Positions 8,887 to 17,790 of a stretch of 64,000 nucleotides of DNA are shown here, in pieces. Each line of letters opens with the position of its first letter. Position 1 is the first letter of the stretch. This DNA is from Adhaeribacter pallidiroseus (GTDB taxonomy: Bacteria; Bacteroidota; Bacteroidia; Cytophagales; Hymenobacteraceae): positions 186,001 to 250,000 of the forward strand of contig NZ_QASA01000001.1 in assembly GCF_003340495.1 (NCBI RefSeq), in the 5' to 3' direction. Under the pieces are notes generated by a model, which saw only the letters and a list, made by a program, of their open reading frames with translations, was not told where the DNA came from and did no database searches. A program made the translations under genes and the position numbers.

Positions 8887-9321
8887 ATGAAGGTCATACT
8901 TGTTCCGATAGCACTATTAACAGTGATATCCGCTCTTGTTAGTTGCTCGGTGAATAACAAACGGACTTATCTTTCTAATATATCATTAGAGAGCGGAAAA
9001 TGGGTTTTAATTAATTTAAATGGACAAGAAATTATAAAGCAAAATACAGAACGGCCTATTTATTTAGAGTTTAATGTAACCGACCAAAAAGTAGTTGGCT
9101 TTGCTGGTTGTAACCGGCTATTTGGAGCTTATGTAATGGAAGGAAGCTCCATCGTTTTTTCGCGGGTGGGTTCTACCAAATTAATGTGCCCCGATGCCGA
9201 AATCGAAAATACTTTTGTTACGAGCCTGCAACTAATAAATCGTTATCAAATCGAGGGTGAAAAACTGCTATTATATAATCACACTAATTTGGTAGCAACC
9301 ATGCGTCTATTAACAGACTAA
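8887..9321 (+). CDS. META domain (HslJ-like) lipoprotein
   Basis: 144 residues. A signal sequence ends in ISALVSC with lipidated Cys20. The META domain follows: GKWVLINLNGQEI, then the diagnostic VVGFAGCNRLFGAYVMEG and the Cys in STKLMCPDAEIENTF. This is the layout of HslJ-type proteins, which in Escherichia coli is a heat-inducible outer-membrane protein linked to novobiocin resistance. Here it is probably a periplasm-facing lipoprotein. The length and the conserved Cys pair (CNR and MCP) match the family. It stands alone between spacers. Confidence 0.88.
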   Translation: MKVILVPIALLTVISALVSCSVNNKRTYLSNISLESGKWVLINLNGQEIIKQNTERPIYLEFNVTDQKVVGFAGCNRLFGAYVMEGSSIVFSRVGSTKLMCPDAEIENTFVTSLQLINRYQIEGEKLLLYNHTNLVATMRLLTD

Positions 9322-9506
9322 TACATTTTTATTCAATAATTTCCGAGAACTCCCTGCTGGGCAAAATAAACCTTTTTAGCTCCTGTTTCCACAAATAATA
9401 CAACCAAAAATTAAATTTTAGCAATAAAGCAACTAAATTAGAAGTTCAGGCATCTTATCTGTAATTCCATGATTAAACCAAATGGAAGTGCGCTTGTCTA
9501 ACGATT

Positions 9507-9890
9507 ATGAAAGATTGGATTTTCTCACCGCGATTCTTCTTGTTTGCTTTACTGCTGCCATTTATTCTGGTGCTGCCGGGTTGTACCGGCGAGGAATTGG
9601 AAGTAGCGCCCTATCAAACCTGTGATACGCAAGCTACCGTCCGGAGCCAAAAGGATTGTGGCTTAGTGTTGCAGCTTGAAAACGGGCAATTATTGATGCC
9701 GTTACATGTTACTACTTTACCCCTAGCAGGTTATGATAAGCAGCAATATAAAATCAATAATTTCACGGTAAGCGAAAATCAGCAGGTAATTATAGGCTTT
9801 GTTAAAAAAGGGGAAGCTTCTAACAATTGCTATAATGGAATCCCTCTCGTAGAAGTAACCTGTATAGTTGGTTATCAGATACAATCATAA
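9507..9890 (+). CDS. Hypothetical lipoprotein, 127 residues
   Basis: An N-terminal hydrophobic stretch ends in the strong lipobox VLPGC (Cys26), so it is a lipoprotein. The mature part has four further Cys (QTCDTQ, KDCGLV, NNCYNG, EVTCIV), which suggests two disulfides, and a beta-strand-rich pattern (LVLQLENGQLLMPLHV, then QVIIGFVKKG). Short Cys-paired lipoproteins like this are frequent in Cytophagales and have no assigned role. It is monocistronic; the ATG at 9507 directly precedes the signal sequence. Confidence 0.7.
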   Translation: MKDWIFSPRFFLFALLLPFILVLPGCTGEELEVAPYQTCDTQATVRSQKDCGLVLQLENGQLLMPLHVTTLPLAGYDKQQYKINNFTVSENQQVIIGFVKKGEASNNCYNGIPLVEVTCIVGYQIQS

Positions 9891-10355
9891 AAATTGTTTA
9901 CACAAGCCTGCAAAAAGTAATAAATAATTTTAGCTACTACCTTTATTGAAAGCCTGTTGCGTTGTTTTTACTGCACAGGTTTTTAAATTCTCGCATCTGC
10001 CGGGAAGTAACTTAGTCTGGCACAATACTTGTCTCTAAATAAGTAACTAAGTTTTCTAATTCTCGCTACAAGATAGCGGATGGAGTATTAAAGATAACTT
10101 ATAATTTGAAAAAGAGATGAACTGCCGGAAATGAAATGGCTGGTAGCATAAAATAAAGATTAAAGTTTAGTAGTTTAACTGAAAAGGCTCTGGTAGTTTA
10201 CCAGAGCTTTTTTTATGTCTAATTTTTAACTGACCATTCTGGTTTATTATGTAATCAGGTTATATGCTCCCGAATGGCATGAAAAAACGCAATTGAATAG
10301 CTAAGTAATACTCCCTTGCGTATAGGCAGGCATTACCAATTAGCAACCAAATCAC
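9891..10355. other. Intergenic spacer containing an orphan terminator
   Basis: 465 bp without a supported ORF. The only structure seen is the stem-loop with T tract at 10187-10214, which may end a readthrough transcript of the lipoprotein gene or a small RNA. Confidence 0.4.
10187..10214 (+). terminator. Rho-independent terminator in spacer
   Basis: Perfect stem GCTCTGGTA/TACCAGAGC, separated by GTT, followed by T7. It lies about 300 bp after the lipoprotein stop and 140 bp before the Nudix gene. Confidence 0.75.
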
Positions 10356-10874
10356 ATGAAAATTATAGATAAGCAAATAGCGTACGATGGTTTTTTTAAA
10401 TTGTACAAAGTAAAATTAGAAGACGCGGGCAAAATTTTAGAAAGAGAGCTTTTTGATACCGGCCAGGCCGTGGCGGCTTTAGTATTTGATACGGCCCGGC
10501 AAAAATATATCTTTGTTAAACAATACCGCCTGGCAAACAACAGTAAGGTTTTAGAAGTGGTAGCTGGTTTGCACGATAAACCCAGTGAAAGTTTAGAAGA
10601 AGCTGCCTGCCGCGAAGTAGAAGAAGAAACCGGCTATGCCATAGACCAAATTATTCCGATTGCTGCTTACTACTCTTCACCGGGTGCTTTTGCTGAGAAA
10701 ATAAACTTATTTTATGCCGAAGTAAGCCAGAAAAAGTCAGAAGGTGGCGGGTTAGCCGAAGAACACGAGAACATAGAAATTGTAGAAGTAGCTCCACTGG
10801 ATTTAGCTACGTTGCCCATAGAGGATGGTAAAACTTTAATTGCGGTACAATGGGCTTTGCTGCGTAATAAATAA
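10356..10874 (+). CDS. Nudix hydrolase, ADP-ribose pyrophosphatase-like
   Basis: 172 residues. The Nudix box spans residues 71-94 (GLHDKPSESLEEAACREVEE, then ETGY) with the metal-binding REVEEETG core; the gap between the first Gly and the first Glu is one residue longer than the standard GX5E. The upstream VKQYRLA and the downstream YYSSPGAFAEKINLFYAEV fit the ADP-ribose/GDP-sugar pyrophosphatase branch (NudF/NudK). It would hydrolyse a nucleoside diphosphate sugar in the cytoplasm. A strong stem-loop follows the stop. Family assignment is firm; the exact substrate is inferred. Confidence 0.88.
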   Translation: MKIIDKQIAYDGFFKLYKVKLEDAGKILERELFDTGQAVAALVFDTARQKYIFVKQYRLANNSKVLEVVAGLHDKPSESLEEAACREVEEETGYAIDQIIPIAAYYSSPGAFAEKINLFYAEVSQKKSEGGGLAEEHENIEIVEVAPLDLATLPIEDGKTLIAVQWALLRNK

Positions 10875-10907
10875 TTTTAAAATTTTCAATGATTGCTTCC
10901 TGCAAAA

Positions 10908-10944
10908 ACAAACGGCTGCTTGTAAAAAAGCAGCCGTTTGTTTT
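10908..10944. terminator. Bidirectional terminator between Nudix and DUF4293 genes
   Basis: Perfect 14-bp stem ACAAACGGCTGCTT/AAGCAGCCGTTTGT with T-rich flanks on both sides (TTTTG to the right; the left flank CAAAAA gives T's on the minus strand). It serves the convergent genes on either side. Confidence 0.8.
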
Positions 10945-10964
10945 GCGGTGACTAGCAGCAACAA

Positions 10965-11456
10965 TTACCGCAGCCGGTCTACGGAACGGACTAGTTGCTC
11001 ATCCCGGCGAATAAAACGGTTGGCTAATGCATTTAAAGCTAAAGCTAACAAAGGCAAATAAAATCCGGCCTCATAATCGCCGCGTCCGGCCGCTTTTACC
11101 GTAGCTTCGCCCACGTAAGAAACATAGTAAAAACAACTACCCATTAAACCAGCCAATAATAGAGTGTTTAAAAAGCCTAGTTTCATTTGCGTTAACCGAT
11201 TTTTATATTGAAAAATCTCGTACAGAGCTACCAGTGCAGCTAATATCGCCAACACGGCAATTACAATGGTGGATGTAGAAATACTAGTGGTTGCAGCCCC
11301 CGGAGTGCTTGTGGTACTGGTAGTGGCTAAAGAAAAGGCATTTAATACGTATTCCTGACCATTTGCATCTGTTTTGGACCAAATCGGTAAAAACAAAAAA
11401 CAAAGCATGGCAATAGTTATAAGTAATAGAAAAACAGATTGAATTCTCTGGATCAT
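10965..11456 (-). CDS. DUF4293 family membrane protein
   Basis: 163 residues starting MIQRIQSVFLLLITIAMLCF, the characteristic start of DUF4293 proteins, a family found essentially in Bacteroidota. Four membrane segments are predicted: about residues 5-27, 62-82, 93-115 and 128-147. A Ser/Thr-rich outer loop lies between the first two (TTSTTSTPGAATTSISTST). It ends in a basic tail (RFIRRDEQLVRSVDRLR). The function is unknown. The gene is convergent with the Nudix gene and shares its terminator. Confidence 0.9.
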   Translation of the reverse strand: MIQRIQSVFLLLITIAMLCFLFLPIWSKTDANGQEYVLNAFSLATTSTTSTPGAATTSISTSTIVIAVLAILAALVALYEIFQYKNRLTQMKLGFLNTLLLAGLMGSCFYYVSYVGEATVKAAGRGDYEAGFYLPLLALALNALANRFIRRDEQLVRSVDRLR

Positions 11457-11872
11457 ACTCTGATTTTTTAAATTTTGGTTACAAAAATAGATACTTCTTT
11501 TGCAAAAACCATAGATGCTACTTTTAATATAGGAGTTTCCTGGTTGTTGTGTAAGTTGGGTTTGCTATTTTGTGGTAATTAATCTGTTTACTAACTTACT
11601 AATCTTAAGTAACATGCTGTTGCAATCAGAAGCTGCGAGCGCGGCAAAAATTAGAACTTATTCATAAAAATTTAAAAAAGTAAGTTGGAGCAGTACCCCA
11701 GGGTAGCGTTATAAAACTAATTATTGATTTTTTAAATTTTATCAGCTAAGCCGGTATTTTAAGACCAGGTATTCAGATTTTATAAGTACAGAGCCGCACT
11801 ACCAAAATACCATTATAAGAAATAATCTTCCGGAAACATAAATATGAGCGAATCTATGATATATTTGTTCAT
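11457..11872. other. Spacer between divergent DUF4293 and truA
   Basis: 416 bp, AT-rich, with no ORF or hairpin. A TATATTTG box at 11860-11867 lies directly before the truA start; nothing else was recognised. Confidence 0.5.
11860..11867 (+). promoter_or_regulatory. Possible -7 box of truA, start of transcription at or near the ATG
   Basis: TATATTTG matches the Bacteroidota -7 consensus TAnnTTTG and ends 5 bp before the ATG. Transcription would begin about at the start codon, giving a leaderless mRNA. No good TTTG -33 box was found 17-23 bp upstream. Confidence 0.4.
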
Positions 11873-12619
11873 ATGCGCTATTTCCTTGAAATTGCTTACG
11901 ACGGCACTAATTATCACGGTTGGCAAATACAACCCAATGCTTTAACGGTGCAACAGGTACTCAACGACTGCCTTAGCACGGTTTTGCGCGAGACCATTGA
12001 AACAGTGGGTAGCGGCCGTACGGACACCGGCGTACACGCGGAGCAGCAGTTTGTACACCTGGATGTAACCGGGAAATTAGATAAAGAAGAGGCGTGTTAT
12101 CGCTTTAACCGCATTTTACCCCACGATATCGCCGTTAAAAATGTTTACGAAGTAATGCCGGATGCGCACGCCCGTTTTGATGCAATAGCCCGAACCTATG
12201 AATACCGCATCAGCCTGGTTAATAATCCTTTTATTCACGCCTACAGCCATTTTTTGAGCCGGAAACCCGATGTAAATCTGATGAATGAGGCAGCGGCGGC
12301 TTTGCTAAGCTTCGAGGATTTTACTACTTTTTCCAAGGTAAAAGGCGAAACCAAACACTATCGCTGCCAGATTTTTCGGGCAGATTGGCAACTGCAGGCA
12401 GACCGGTTATTATTTACGATTCGGGCCAACCGGTTTTTGCGCGGCATGGTGCGGCTAGTAGTAGGTACTTTGTTAGATGTAGGCAATGGCAAGTTATCGG
12501 TAGCTGATTTCAAAACAACGGTGGCTAGTCAGAACCGACACCTGGCCAGTGCGGCCGCTCCGGCAGCCGGTTTGTTTTTAACGAAAGTAGAATATCCGCC
12601 AAATTATTTCGGGTTATAA
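11873..12619 (+). CDS. truA: tRNA pseudouridine(38-40) synthase TruA
   Basis: 248 residues. TruA converts uridines 38, 39 and 40 of the tRNA anticodon arm to pseudouridine in the cytoplasm. The diagnostic catalytic motif GSGRTDTGVHAEQQ is present with catalytic Asp51. The N-terminal YFLEIAYDGTNYHGWQIQPN and the C-terminal FLRGMVRLVVGTLLDVG are also characteristic of the family. The length is normal. The next gene, an ABC exporter, follows on the same strand after 127 bp. The assignment is certain. Confidence 0.97.
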   Translation: MRYFLEIAYDGTNYHGWQIQPNALTVQQVLNDCLSTVLRETIETVGSGRTDTGVHAEQQFVHLDVTGKLDKEEACYRFNRILPHDIAVKNVYEVMPDAHARFDAIARTYEYRISLVNNPFIHAYSHFLSRKPDVNLMNEAAAALLSFEDFTTFSKVKGETKHYRCQIFRADWQLQADRLLFTIRANRFLRGMVRLVVGTLLDVGNGKLSVADFKTTVASQNRHLASAAAPAAGLFLTKVEYPPNYFGL

Positions 12620-12746
12620 GGGTTATTACTTTTACGTCTTTGCTCCGGTAAATTTACTTTGCGGCAAAATAAACATTCCTGACCTCGGTCGCGTTGTTAC
12701 AGATATAATTAATTTTACAGCAGCTTGTTCTGGTAGCAATACTTTA

Positions 12747-14552
12747 TTGCGCTGTACCGGCTTGCTTCAAACAATACCCTGCATTTTGGAATCAACTACA
12801 AATACTAAAATAGGGAAGGCCTTTGATTATAATACCCTGCGGCGTTTATACGCGTTCGTGAAGCCTTACCAGAAATTATTTTATTTTCTAATTTTTCTAA
12901 CGGTAGCTTCAGCCTTACTAGCGGCCGTACGGCCTTTTTTAATTCAATACACCGTTGATGAGTACATTATGCTGGACAATTACCCTGGCTTAAACCGCAT
13001 GTTTATTTGGCTGGCGGTTCTGCTGGTGGGGCACTCGGTGGTATCGTACCTGCATACTTATTTTGCCGGTTGGCTCGGGCAACACATTGTGCGCGACATT
13101 CGGGTGGTGCTATACCGCCATATTTTAAAATTACGCCTTAAATTTTACGATCGTACTCCGATTGGTACTCTTGTTACTCGTAATGTATCCGACGTGGAAC
13201 AGTTGTCCGATGTTTTCAGCGAAGGCTTGGCTGCCATGATCGGCGATGTGCTCCAGTTAGTTTTTATTCTGGGTTACATGCTGTACATCGATTGGAAACT
13301 GACCCTGGTAAGTTTATCGATGTTTCCATTGCTTTTTGTGAGTACCTACATTTTTAAGGAAAAAATTAAATCGTCGTTTCAGGAAGTGCGTACCGCGGTG
13401 GCCAGCCTCAATGCTTTTGTACAGGAGCACATCACTGGTATGAGCATCGTACAGATTTTTAACAACGAGGCCCGCGAAATGGAAAAATTTGAAAAAATTA
13501 ACCAGGAACATACCCGGGCGCAGATTAGGTCGGTATTGTATTACTCTATTTATTTTCCGGTGGCCGAGGTAATTGGTGCGGCTGGTACGGGTTTGCTGGT
13601 TTGGTATGGCGCCAAAGGCGTATTAAACCAAGATGTAACCCTGGGCGTGCTCATTGCCTTTATCATGTACATCGCCATGTTTTTCCGGCCCATCCGGCAA
13701 ATTGCCGACCGTTTTAATACCTTGCAATTGGGGGTAGTAAGTACCGATCGTATTTTAAAATTACTCGACAGCAATGAACTGATCTCGGATACCGGGCATT
13801 ACGCTCCCGCCAATCTTAAAGGCGATGTGCAGTTTGATCGGGTGTGGTTTGCCTATAACAACGACGAGTGGGTTTTACGCGATATTTCTTTTGAGGTAAA
13901 AGCCGGGCAAACGGTAGCTTTTGTGGGCGCCACCGGAGCCGGTAAAACGTCTATTATTAATTTACTAAGTCGGTTTTACGAAATAAACAAAGGAATAATT
14001 CGCGTCGATGGGCACGATTTAAAAGAGTACGATTTAAGTGTTTTGCGTCAGCACATTGGCGTAGTTTTGCAGGATGTGTTTTTATTTTCCGGTTCCATCG
14101 CCGATAACATCACCCTAGGAAATAAAGCTATTACTACCGAACAAATCTGGCAAGCTGCCGAACTGGTAGGAGCCGATAGATTTATTCAGCGTTTACCGGG
14201 CGGTTTAGATTATAAAGTAATGGAACGGGGCGCTACCTTATCCGTAGGGCAGCGGCAATTAATTTCGTTCGTGCGGGCCATGGTGTACGATCCTAAAATT
14301 ATTATTCTGGACGAAGCTACTTCGTCGGTTGATTCCGAAACCGAAGAACTGATTCAATATGCCATTCAGCAGTTAATGCAGGGCCGGACGTCTATTGTAA
14401 TTGCGCACCGGCTATCTACCATCCAGAAAGCCGATAAAATAATTGTAATGGATAGAGGTGAAATTAAGGAAGCCGGTACCCACGACGAACTCATGCAACA
14501 CGAAGGCTATTATACGCAACTTTATAAGATGCAGTACAAAGAAGTAATTTAA
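12747..14552 (+). CDS. ABC transporter, fused permease and ATPase (MsbA-like exporter)
   Basis: Up to 601 residues. The N-terminal half is a six-helix exporter domain (about residues 40-330, LYAFVKPYQKLFYFLIFLT onwards). The nucleotide-binding domain has Walker A GATGAGKTS from Gly394, signature LSVGQRQ near 498 and Walker B IIILDEAT (Asp522-Glu523). The H-loop is VIAHRLST. It would act as a homodimer or heterodimer exporting lipid or drug-like substrates. No ATG exists near the N-terminus. The frame opens at TTG 12747, while a second TTG at 12786 (ESTTNTKIGKAFDYN) gives the usual start of Bacteroidota homologues and is equally likely. Confidence 0.92.
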   Translation: MRCTGLLQTIPCILESTTNTKIGKAFDYNTLRRLYAFVKPYQKLFYFLIFLTVASALLAAVRPFLIQYTVDEYIMLDNYPGLNRMFIWLAVLLVGHSVVSYLHTYFAGWLGQHIVRDIRVVLYRHILKLRLKFYDRTPIGTLVTRNVSDVEQLSDVFSEGLAAMIGDVLQLVFILGYMLYIDWKLTLVSLSMFPLLFVSTYIFKEKIKSSFQEVRTAVASLNAFVQEHITGMSIVQIFNNEAREMEKFEKINQEHTRAQIRSVLYYSIYFPVAEVIGAAGTGLLVWYGAKGVLNQDVTLGVLIAFIMYIAMFFRPIRQIADRFNTLQLGVVSTDRILKLLDSNELISDTGHYAPANLKGDVQFDRVWFAYNNDEWVLRDISFEVKAGQTVAFVGATGAGKTSIINLLSRFYEINKGIIRVDGHDLKEYDLSVLRQHIGVVLQDVFLFSGSIADNITLGNKAITTEQIWQAAELVGADRFIQRLPGGLDYKVMERGATLSVGQRQLISFVRAMVYDPKIIILDEATSSVDSETEELIQYAIQQLMQGRTSIVIAHRLSTIQKADKIIVMDRGEIKEAGTHDELMQHEGYYTQLYKMQYKEVI

Positions 14553-14640
14553 TAATAGTGCTGATTGGTGGAGTTAGTTCCTTAGCATTTGCTAGGGCTT
14601 ATTTCTTACCTTTATCTTAAAATGTAAAATTACGGATCTG

Positions 14641-15162
14641 GTGAATAAAAAATTTCTGCTGATTATTTTTTTAATTTTAGCGATTGGCTTTGGCGTGTAT
14701 GGTTATTTGGGTGGTTTTAACCAGGTGCAGGTTATTCGGACTACTTCTAAACCGGTGTTTGTTGCCGGCAAATATTTTGCCGGCAACATGCAAGATAAAG
14801 CCTTGGGTACTTATTTTCAGGAAGCCGCCAAATTAGTCGAAGATAAAAAGGTAGCCGGCTATTTAGGCAATATTTATTACAATAACCCGGAGGAAGCCCA
14901 CGATAGCATTCAGGCGTTTATTGGCATTGTGGTGCCCGATTCAACGGTGCAATTACCGGCAGGTTACGAGTTGCGCCAATGGCCGGGGAGCCAGCCAGTG
15001 GTGCAGGCATCTATAAACGCTCATTTTTTTATTGCTCCCAATAAGCTTTACTCCAGTTTATTCGATTACGCCAACAACAATAAGGTAAATTTAAAAAAAC
15101 GGTATTTAGAAGAATTTCCGGATAAACGCTACGGCCGCGTTCAGGCACAAGTAACAGAGTAG
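14641..15162 (+). CDS. Membrane-anchored GyrI/TEX264-like protein
   Basis: 173 residues from a GTG start. A single N-terminal membrane helix (FLLIIFLILAIGFGVYGYLG) is followed by a domain with the GyrI-like effector-binding pattern: VQVIRTTSKPVFVAGKYFAG, then KVAGYLGNIYYNNPEEAHDS, IGIVVPDS and LPAGYELRQWPG. Membrane-tethered GyrI-like domains of this kind resemble the TEX264 family; bacterial members have no established role. The gene lies 88 bp after the ABC exporter on the same strand and is convergent with the barrel genes, ending one base before the neighbouring stop. The domain call is made from memory of the family. Confidence 0.6.
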   Translation: MNKKFLLIIFLILAIGFGVYGYLGGFNQVQVIRTTSKPVFVAGKYFAGNMQDKALGTYFQEAAKLVEDKKVAGYLGNIYYNNPEEAHDSIQAFIGIVVPDSTVQLPAGYELRQWPGSQPVVQASINAHFFIAPNKLYSSLFDYANNNKVNLKKRYLEEFPDKRYGRVQAQVTE

Positions 15163-15777
15163 TTAACGGCTCAGATAAAAACTTGCCCCAATTTGCGAGC
15201 CATTCATAAAACGCGCCTCTATAAAACTATTGGTAGATTTATTGTTTTCATCTGGTTTGTAAACACCATGGTTATAAGATAAACCACCAATAGTCAGTTC
15301 CAAGCCCACCTTAGAAGATATAAAATAAGTTAATCCCGGAGCCAGATTGGCGTTGATGCCATAATAATCTTTTAATCTATAATTGTGGCTGTAAGTAGCG
15401 GAAGCTTGTCCAAAAAAAGCTAGTTCTGGTGTGGCAAAATGATAATACCTTACAAACGGGCCAGCCTCTAACGTTTGCGATTGTCCTTCTGAGATAATTC
15501 CCTGTTCTACATCCAAGCTGCGGGTTTTGTTATGCTGGTAATTAACTAATACGCCTAGAGCAAAATTATTCTTTAAAAAATAAGCTCCCCGAGGTCCCAG
15601 TTTAAATTTTTTATATTCAATTTGTTTATTGGGGTTATACAGCAAGTCTTCTTTCGAAGCGTCATTCTTGGCAAAACTTACCGTTCCGCCCAAAAGCAAT
15701 GTGCCTTTATTTATCTGGCCAAAGCTGGTAAAGCAGCCGAATGTTAGCAGGAGAACTAAAAATCCAATTATTTTCAT
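15163..15777 (-). CDS. Outer-membrane beta-barrel protein, paralogue 1
   Basis: 204 residues. The signal peptide MKIIGFLVLLLTFGCFTSFGQ precedes a start INKGTLLLGGTVSFAKN, with repeated amphipathic strands and a final LYLSR-like end (IGASFYLSR). It is clearly related to the gene immediately upstream: both have a TKGT/NKGT-type first strand, a YFLKNNFALGVLVNY / YFISDNIALGLAINY strand and a PFVRYYHF / PFGRYYKM strand. The two genes are 12 bp apart and form a tandem-duplicated operon on the minus strand. The role is unknown; they are probably 8-stranded barrels. Confidence 0.8.
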   Translation of the reverse strand: MKIIGFLVLLLTFGCFTSFGQINKGTLLLGGTVSFAKNDASKEDLLYNPNKQIEYKKFKLGPRGAYFLKNNFALGVLVNYQHNKTRSLDVEQGIISEGQSQTLEAGPFVRYYHFATPELAFFGQASATYSHNYRLKDYYGINANLAPGLTYFISSKVGLELTIGGLSYNHGVYKPDENNKSTNSFIEARFMNGSQIGASFYLSR

Positions 15778-15789
15778 CAGACAGCTTAA

Positions 15790-16434
15790 TTAACGACCCA
15801 AATAAAAATTAATACCCAAAAAGATGTTGCTGGCTTCAATGTTAGCTACAAATTGGTTCGAGGTATTCTCGTTGGAGTTGTTCGGGTCTTGAGAAAAATT
15901 CTTATTATCACTATGGTAGAAGCCTAAATTACCTACCGTCGTTTCAATACCAATTTTAGGAGTGGCAAAAAAAACAAACCCTGGAGCTACTCCGGCCCCA
16001 ACAAAAGAGTATTTTTGATAGATAAAGTCATCGGTTTTTATTTGGCCTTTGGTATAGGAAGCGGTAAGTTGACCAAAAAAAGCTGCTCGCTCACCCAACA
16101 TTTTGTAATAACGGCCAAATGGATTTATACCAAATGATTGTTGTTTGTTAACATAAGATTCATTCCCAGGAGTATTTTTAGATTTAGACCTAGATCCAAA
16201 GTAGTTAATGGCTAAACCTAAGGCTATATTATCAGAGATAAAGTAGCCAGCCTTTGGATTGAAGTTAAAGTTAGAACCAGAAGATTTGTAAACAATATCT
16301 GGCCCTTGGTTATACTTGCTAGTTCCTTTAGAGTAAGAACCACTTCCACCAACAAATGATGTACCTTTAGTAATCTGAGCCGAGCAGGTACCAATTACCA
16401 CAAAAGAAAAAAGCAACAACAGGGTTATTTTCAT
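15790..16434 (-). CDS. Outer-membrane beta-barrel protein, paralogue 2
   Basis: 214 residues. The signal peptide ends CSAQ, then ITKGTSFVGGSGSYSKG. It is first in the two-gene barrel operon and paralogous to the downstream gene, with shared strands around GYFISDNIALGLAINYFGSR and FFGQLTASYTKGQ. The C-terminus ends NIFLGINFYLGR, a typical barrel last strand. The Ser/Asn-rich loop NNSENTSNQ is probably extracellular. Immediately upstream is an AT-only palindromic block (16441-16464) of the type that recurs throughout this window. Confidence 0.8.
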   Translation of the reverse strand: MKITLLLLFSFVVIGTCSAQITKGTSFVGGSGSYSKGTSKYNQGPDIVYKSSGSNFNFNPKAGYFISDNIALGLAINYFGSRSKSKNTPGNESYVNKQQSFGINPFGRYYKMLGERAAFFGQLTASYTKGQIKTDDFIYQKYSFVGAGVAPGFVFFATPKIGIETTVGNLGFYHSDNKNFSQDPNNSNENTSNQFVANIEASNIFLGINFYLGR

Positions 16435-16562
16435 ACGTGTAAATTTTAAATTTTTTAAATTTTAGTTGTTGTGGAGGGCCTTTCCAACATTGGAACGTAG
16501 AATATATTTAATTAATATATTCAGATAAAAAATAATTTTGAGGAAACGCAAGCAACTGATTA

Positions 16563-17693
16563 TTACTCCGCGATAAATAAATCCAAAGTAATTTGGTCGG
16601 CTAAAAGCTTGCCGGGGTTGGTTAAAATAAGGGTATGATCTTTTAACTGGGCTAAGCCTTTTTGTATAATTGTAGCCAAGTAATCGCCGTGCAATAACTG
16701 CAGATCAAAGCCATACCTAGCCTTTATTAAATTTAGATTGCATCCCCAAATAGTACGCAGAGTAGTCATCAAATATTCATTCGCCTGATCGGCCAGGCTT
16801 AAAACTTCAACGGTAGCGGGCAAGGTATTCTGGTTAATAGCAGCGAGGTATTGGGTATTATTAGCCACATTATACTGCCGCGACGAACCATTAAAAGAAT
16901 GCGCACTCGGCCCAATACCTACATAAGGAACACCTTTCCAATAATTACTATTATGCCGCGATTCCCAGCCGGGTTTGCAAAAATTAGATATTTCGTACTG
17001 CTCATACCCGTTGGCCTGCATCTGGGCCAGTAAAATCTCGAATTGGGTAGCCACAAACTCATCTTCGCTGGGAGTAAACTTTCCTTTTTTAGTCCAGTTA
17101 CCTAAGGCTGTTTTGGGCTCTATGGTTAAAGCATAACTCGATACATGCGGTACTTGTAAGGCAAATACTTGTTCTAAATCTTGCTCCCAGATAAGGTGAT
17201 TATCAGCCGGAATACCATAAATTAAATCAACAGTAAGGTTGGTAAAACCAGCGTCCTGCGCCATTTTAACGGCTCTAAACGACTCAGCCGCCGAGTGCGC
17301 CCGGTTCATTAAACGCAAGTGCGGCTCGTGAAACGACTGCAGGCCAATACTTAAACGATTTACCGGCGTTTTTTTTAAATTTTGTAATTTGGCAGCAGTT
17401 AAATCGTCGGGGTTAGCTTCCAGGGTTATTTCGGCTTCCGGCGCAATTGTAAAATATTGGGTAAGGGTGTCAAAAATCTGAGCTAATTCTGCCTCGGTTA
17501 GGAGCGAAGGAGTACCGCCACCAAAGTAAATAGTTTGAATAATGTCCCTAGATAAATAATGCTGCTGTAAAACAATCTCGCGACAAATAGCCTGTATAAT
17601 ATCCAGCTTCCGGCGCATCGAAGTACTAAAATGGAAATCGCAGTAATGGCAAGCTTGTTTGCAAAACGGAATGTGAATATAAATACCAGCCAA
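16563..17693 (-). CDS. hemW: Radical SAM haem chaperone HemW
   Basis: 376 residues. The radical SAM cluster motif is CKQACHYC (Cys11, Cys15, Cys18) in IYIHIPFCKQACHYCDFHFS, the hallmark of HemW (formerly annotated as oxygen-independent coproporphyrinogen oxidase). YFGGGTPSLL, IEANPDDLT-like (LEANPDDLT) and RLSIGLQSFHEPHLRLMNRAHS all match. HemW lacks the fourth Cys typical of true HemN and acts as a haem-binding chaperone. Length and C-terminal HemN-C-like region (LLADQITLDLFIAE end) are normal. It is divergent from the TamA/BamA-like gene. Confidence 0.93.
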   Translation of the reverse strand: MAGIYIHIPFCKQACHYCDFHFSTSMRRKLDIIQAICREIVLQQHYLSRDIIQTIYFGGGTPSLLTEAELAQIFDTLTQYFTIAPEAEITLEANPDDLTAAKLQNLKKTPVNRLSIGLQSFHEPHLRLMNRAHSAAESFRAVKMAQDAGFTNLTVDLIYGIPADNHLIWEQDLEQVFALQVPHVSSYALTIEPKTALGNWTKKGKFTPSEDEFVATQFEILLAQMQANGYEQYEISNFCKPGWESRHNSNYWKGVPYVGIGPSAHSFNGSSRQYNVANNTQYLAAINQNTLPATVEVLSLADQANEYLMTTLRTIWGCNLNLIKARYGFDLQLLHGDYLATIIQKGLAQLKDHTLILTNPGKLLADQITLDLFIAE

Positions 17694-17790
17694 TTTTTAA
17701 AATTTTAAAAATAATGTAAGGTGTACTTGATTTTTGTTTGCTTCTTTAAAACAAATACAAGACCTATATTAGTTTGCTATTAAAGGAACA

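Noticed and set aside
10840-11061. 73-codon frame across the Nudix/DUF4293 junction
   Set aside because: It reads through the strong terminator hairpin and into the antisense of DUF4293.
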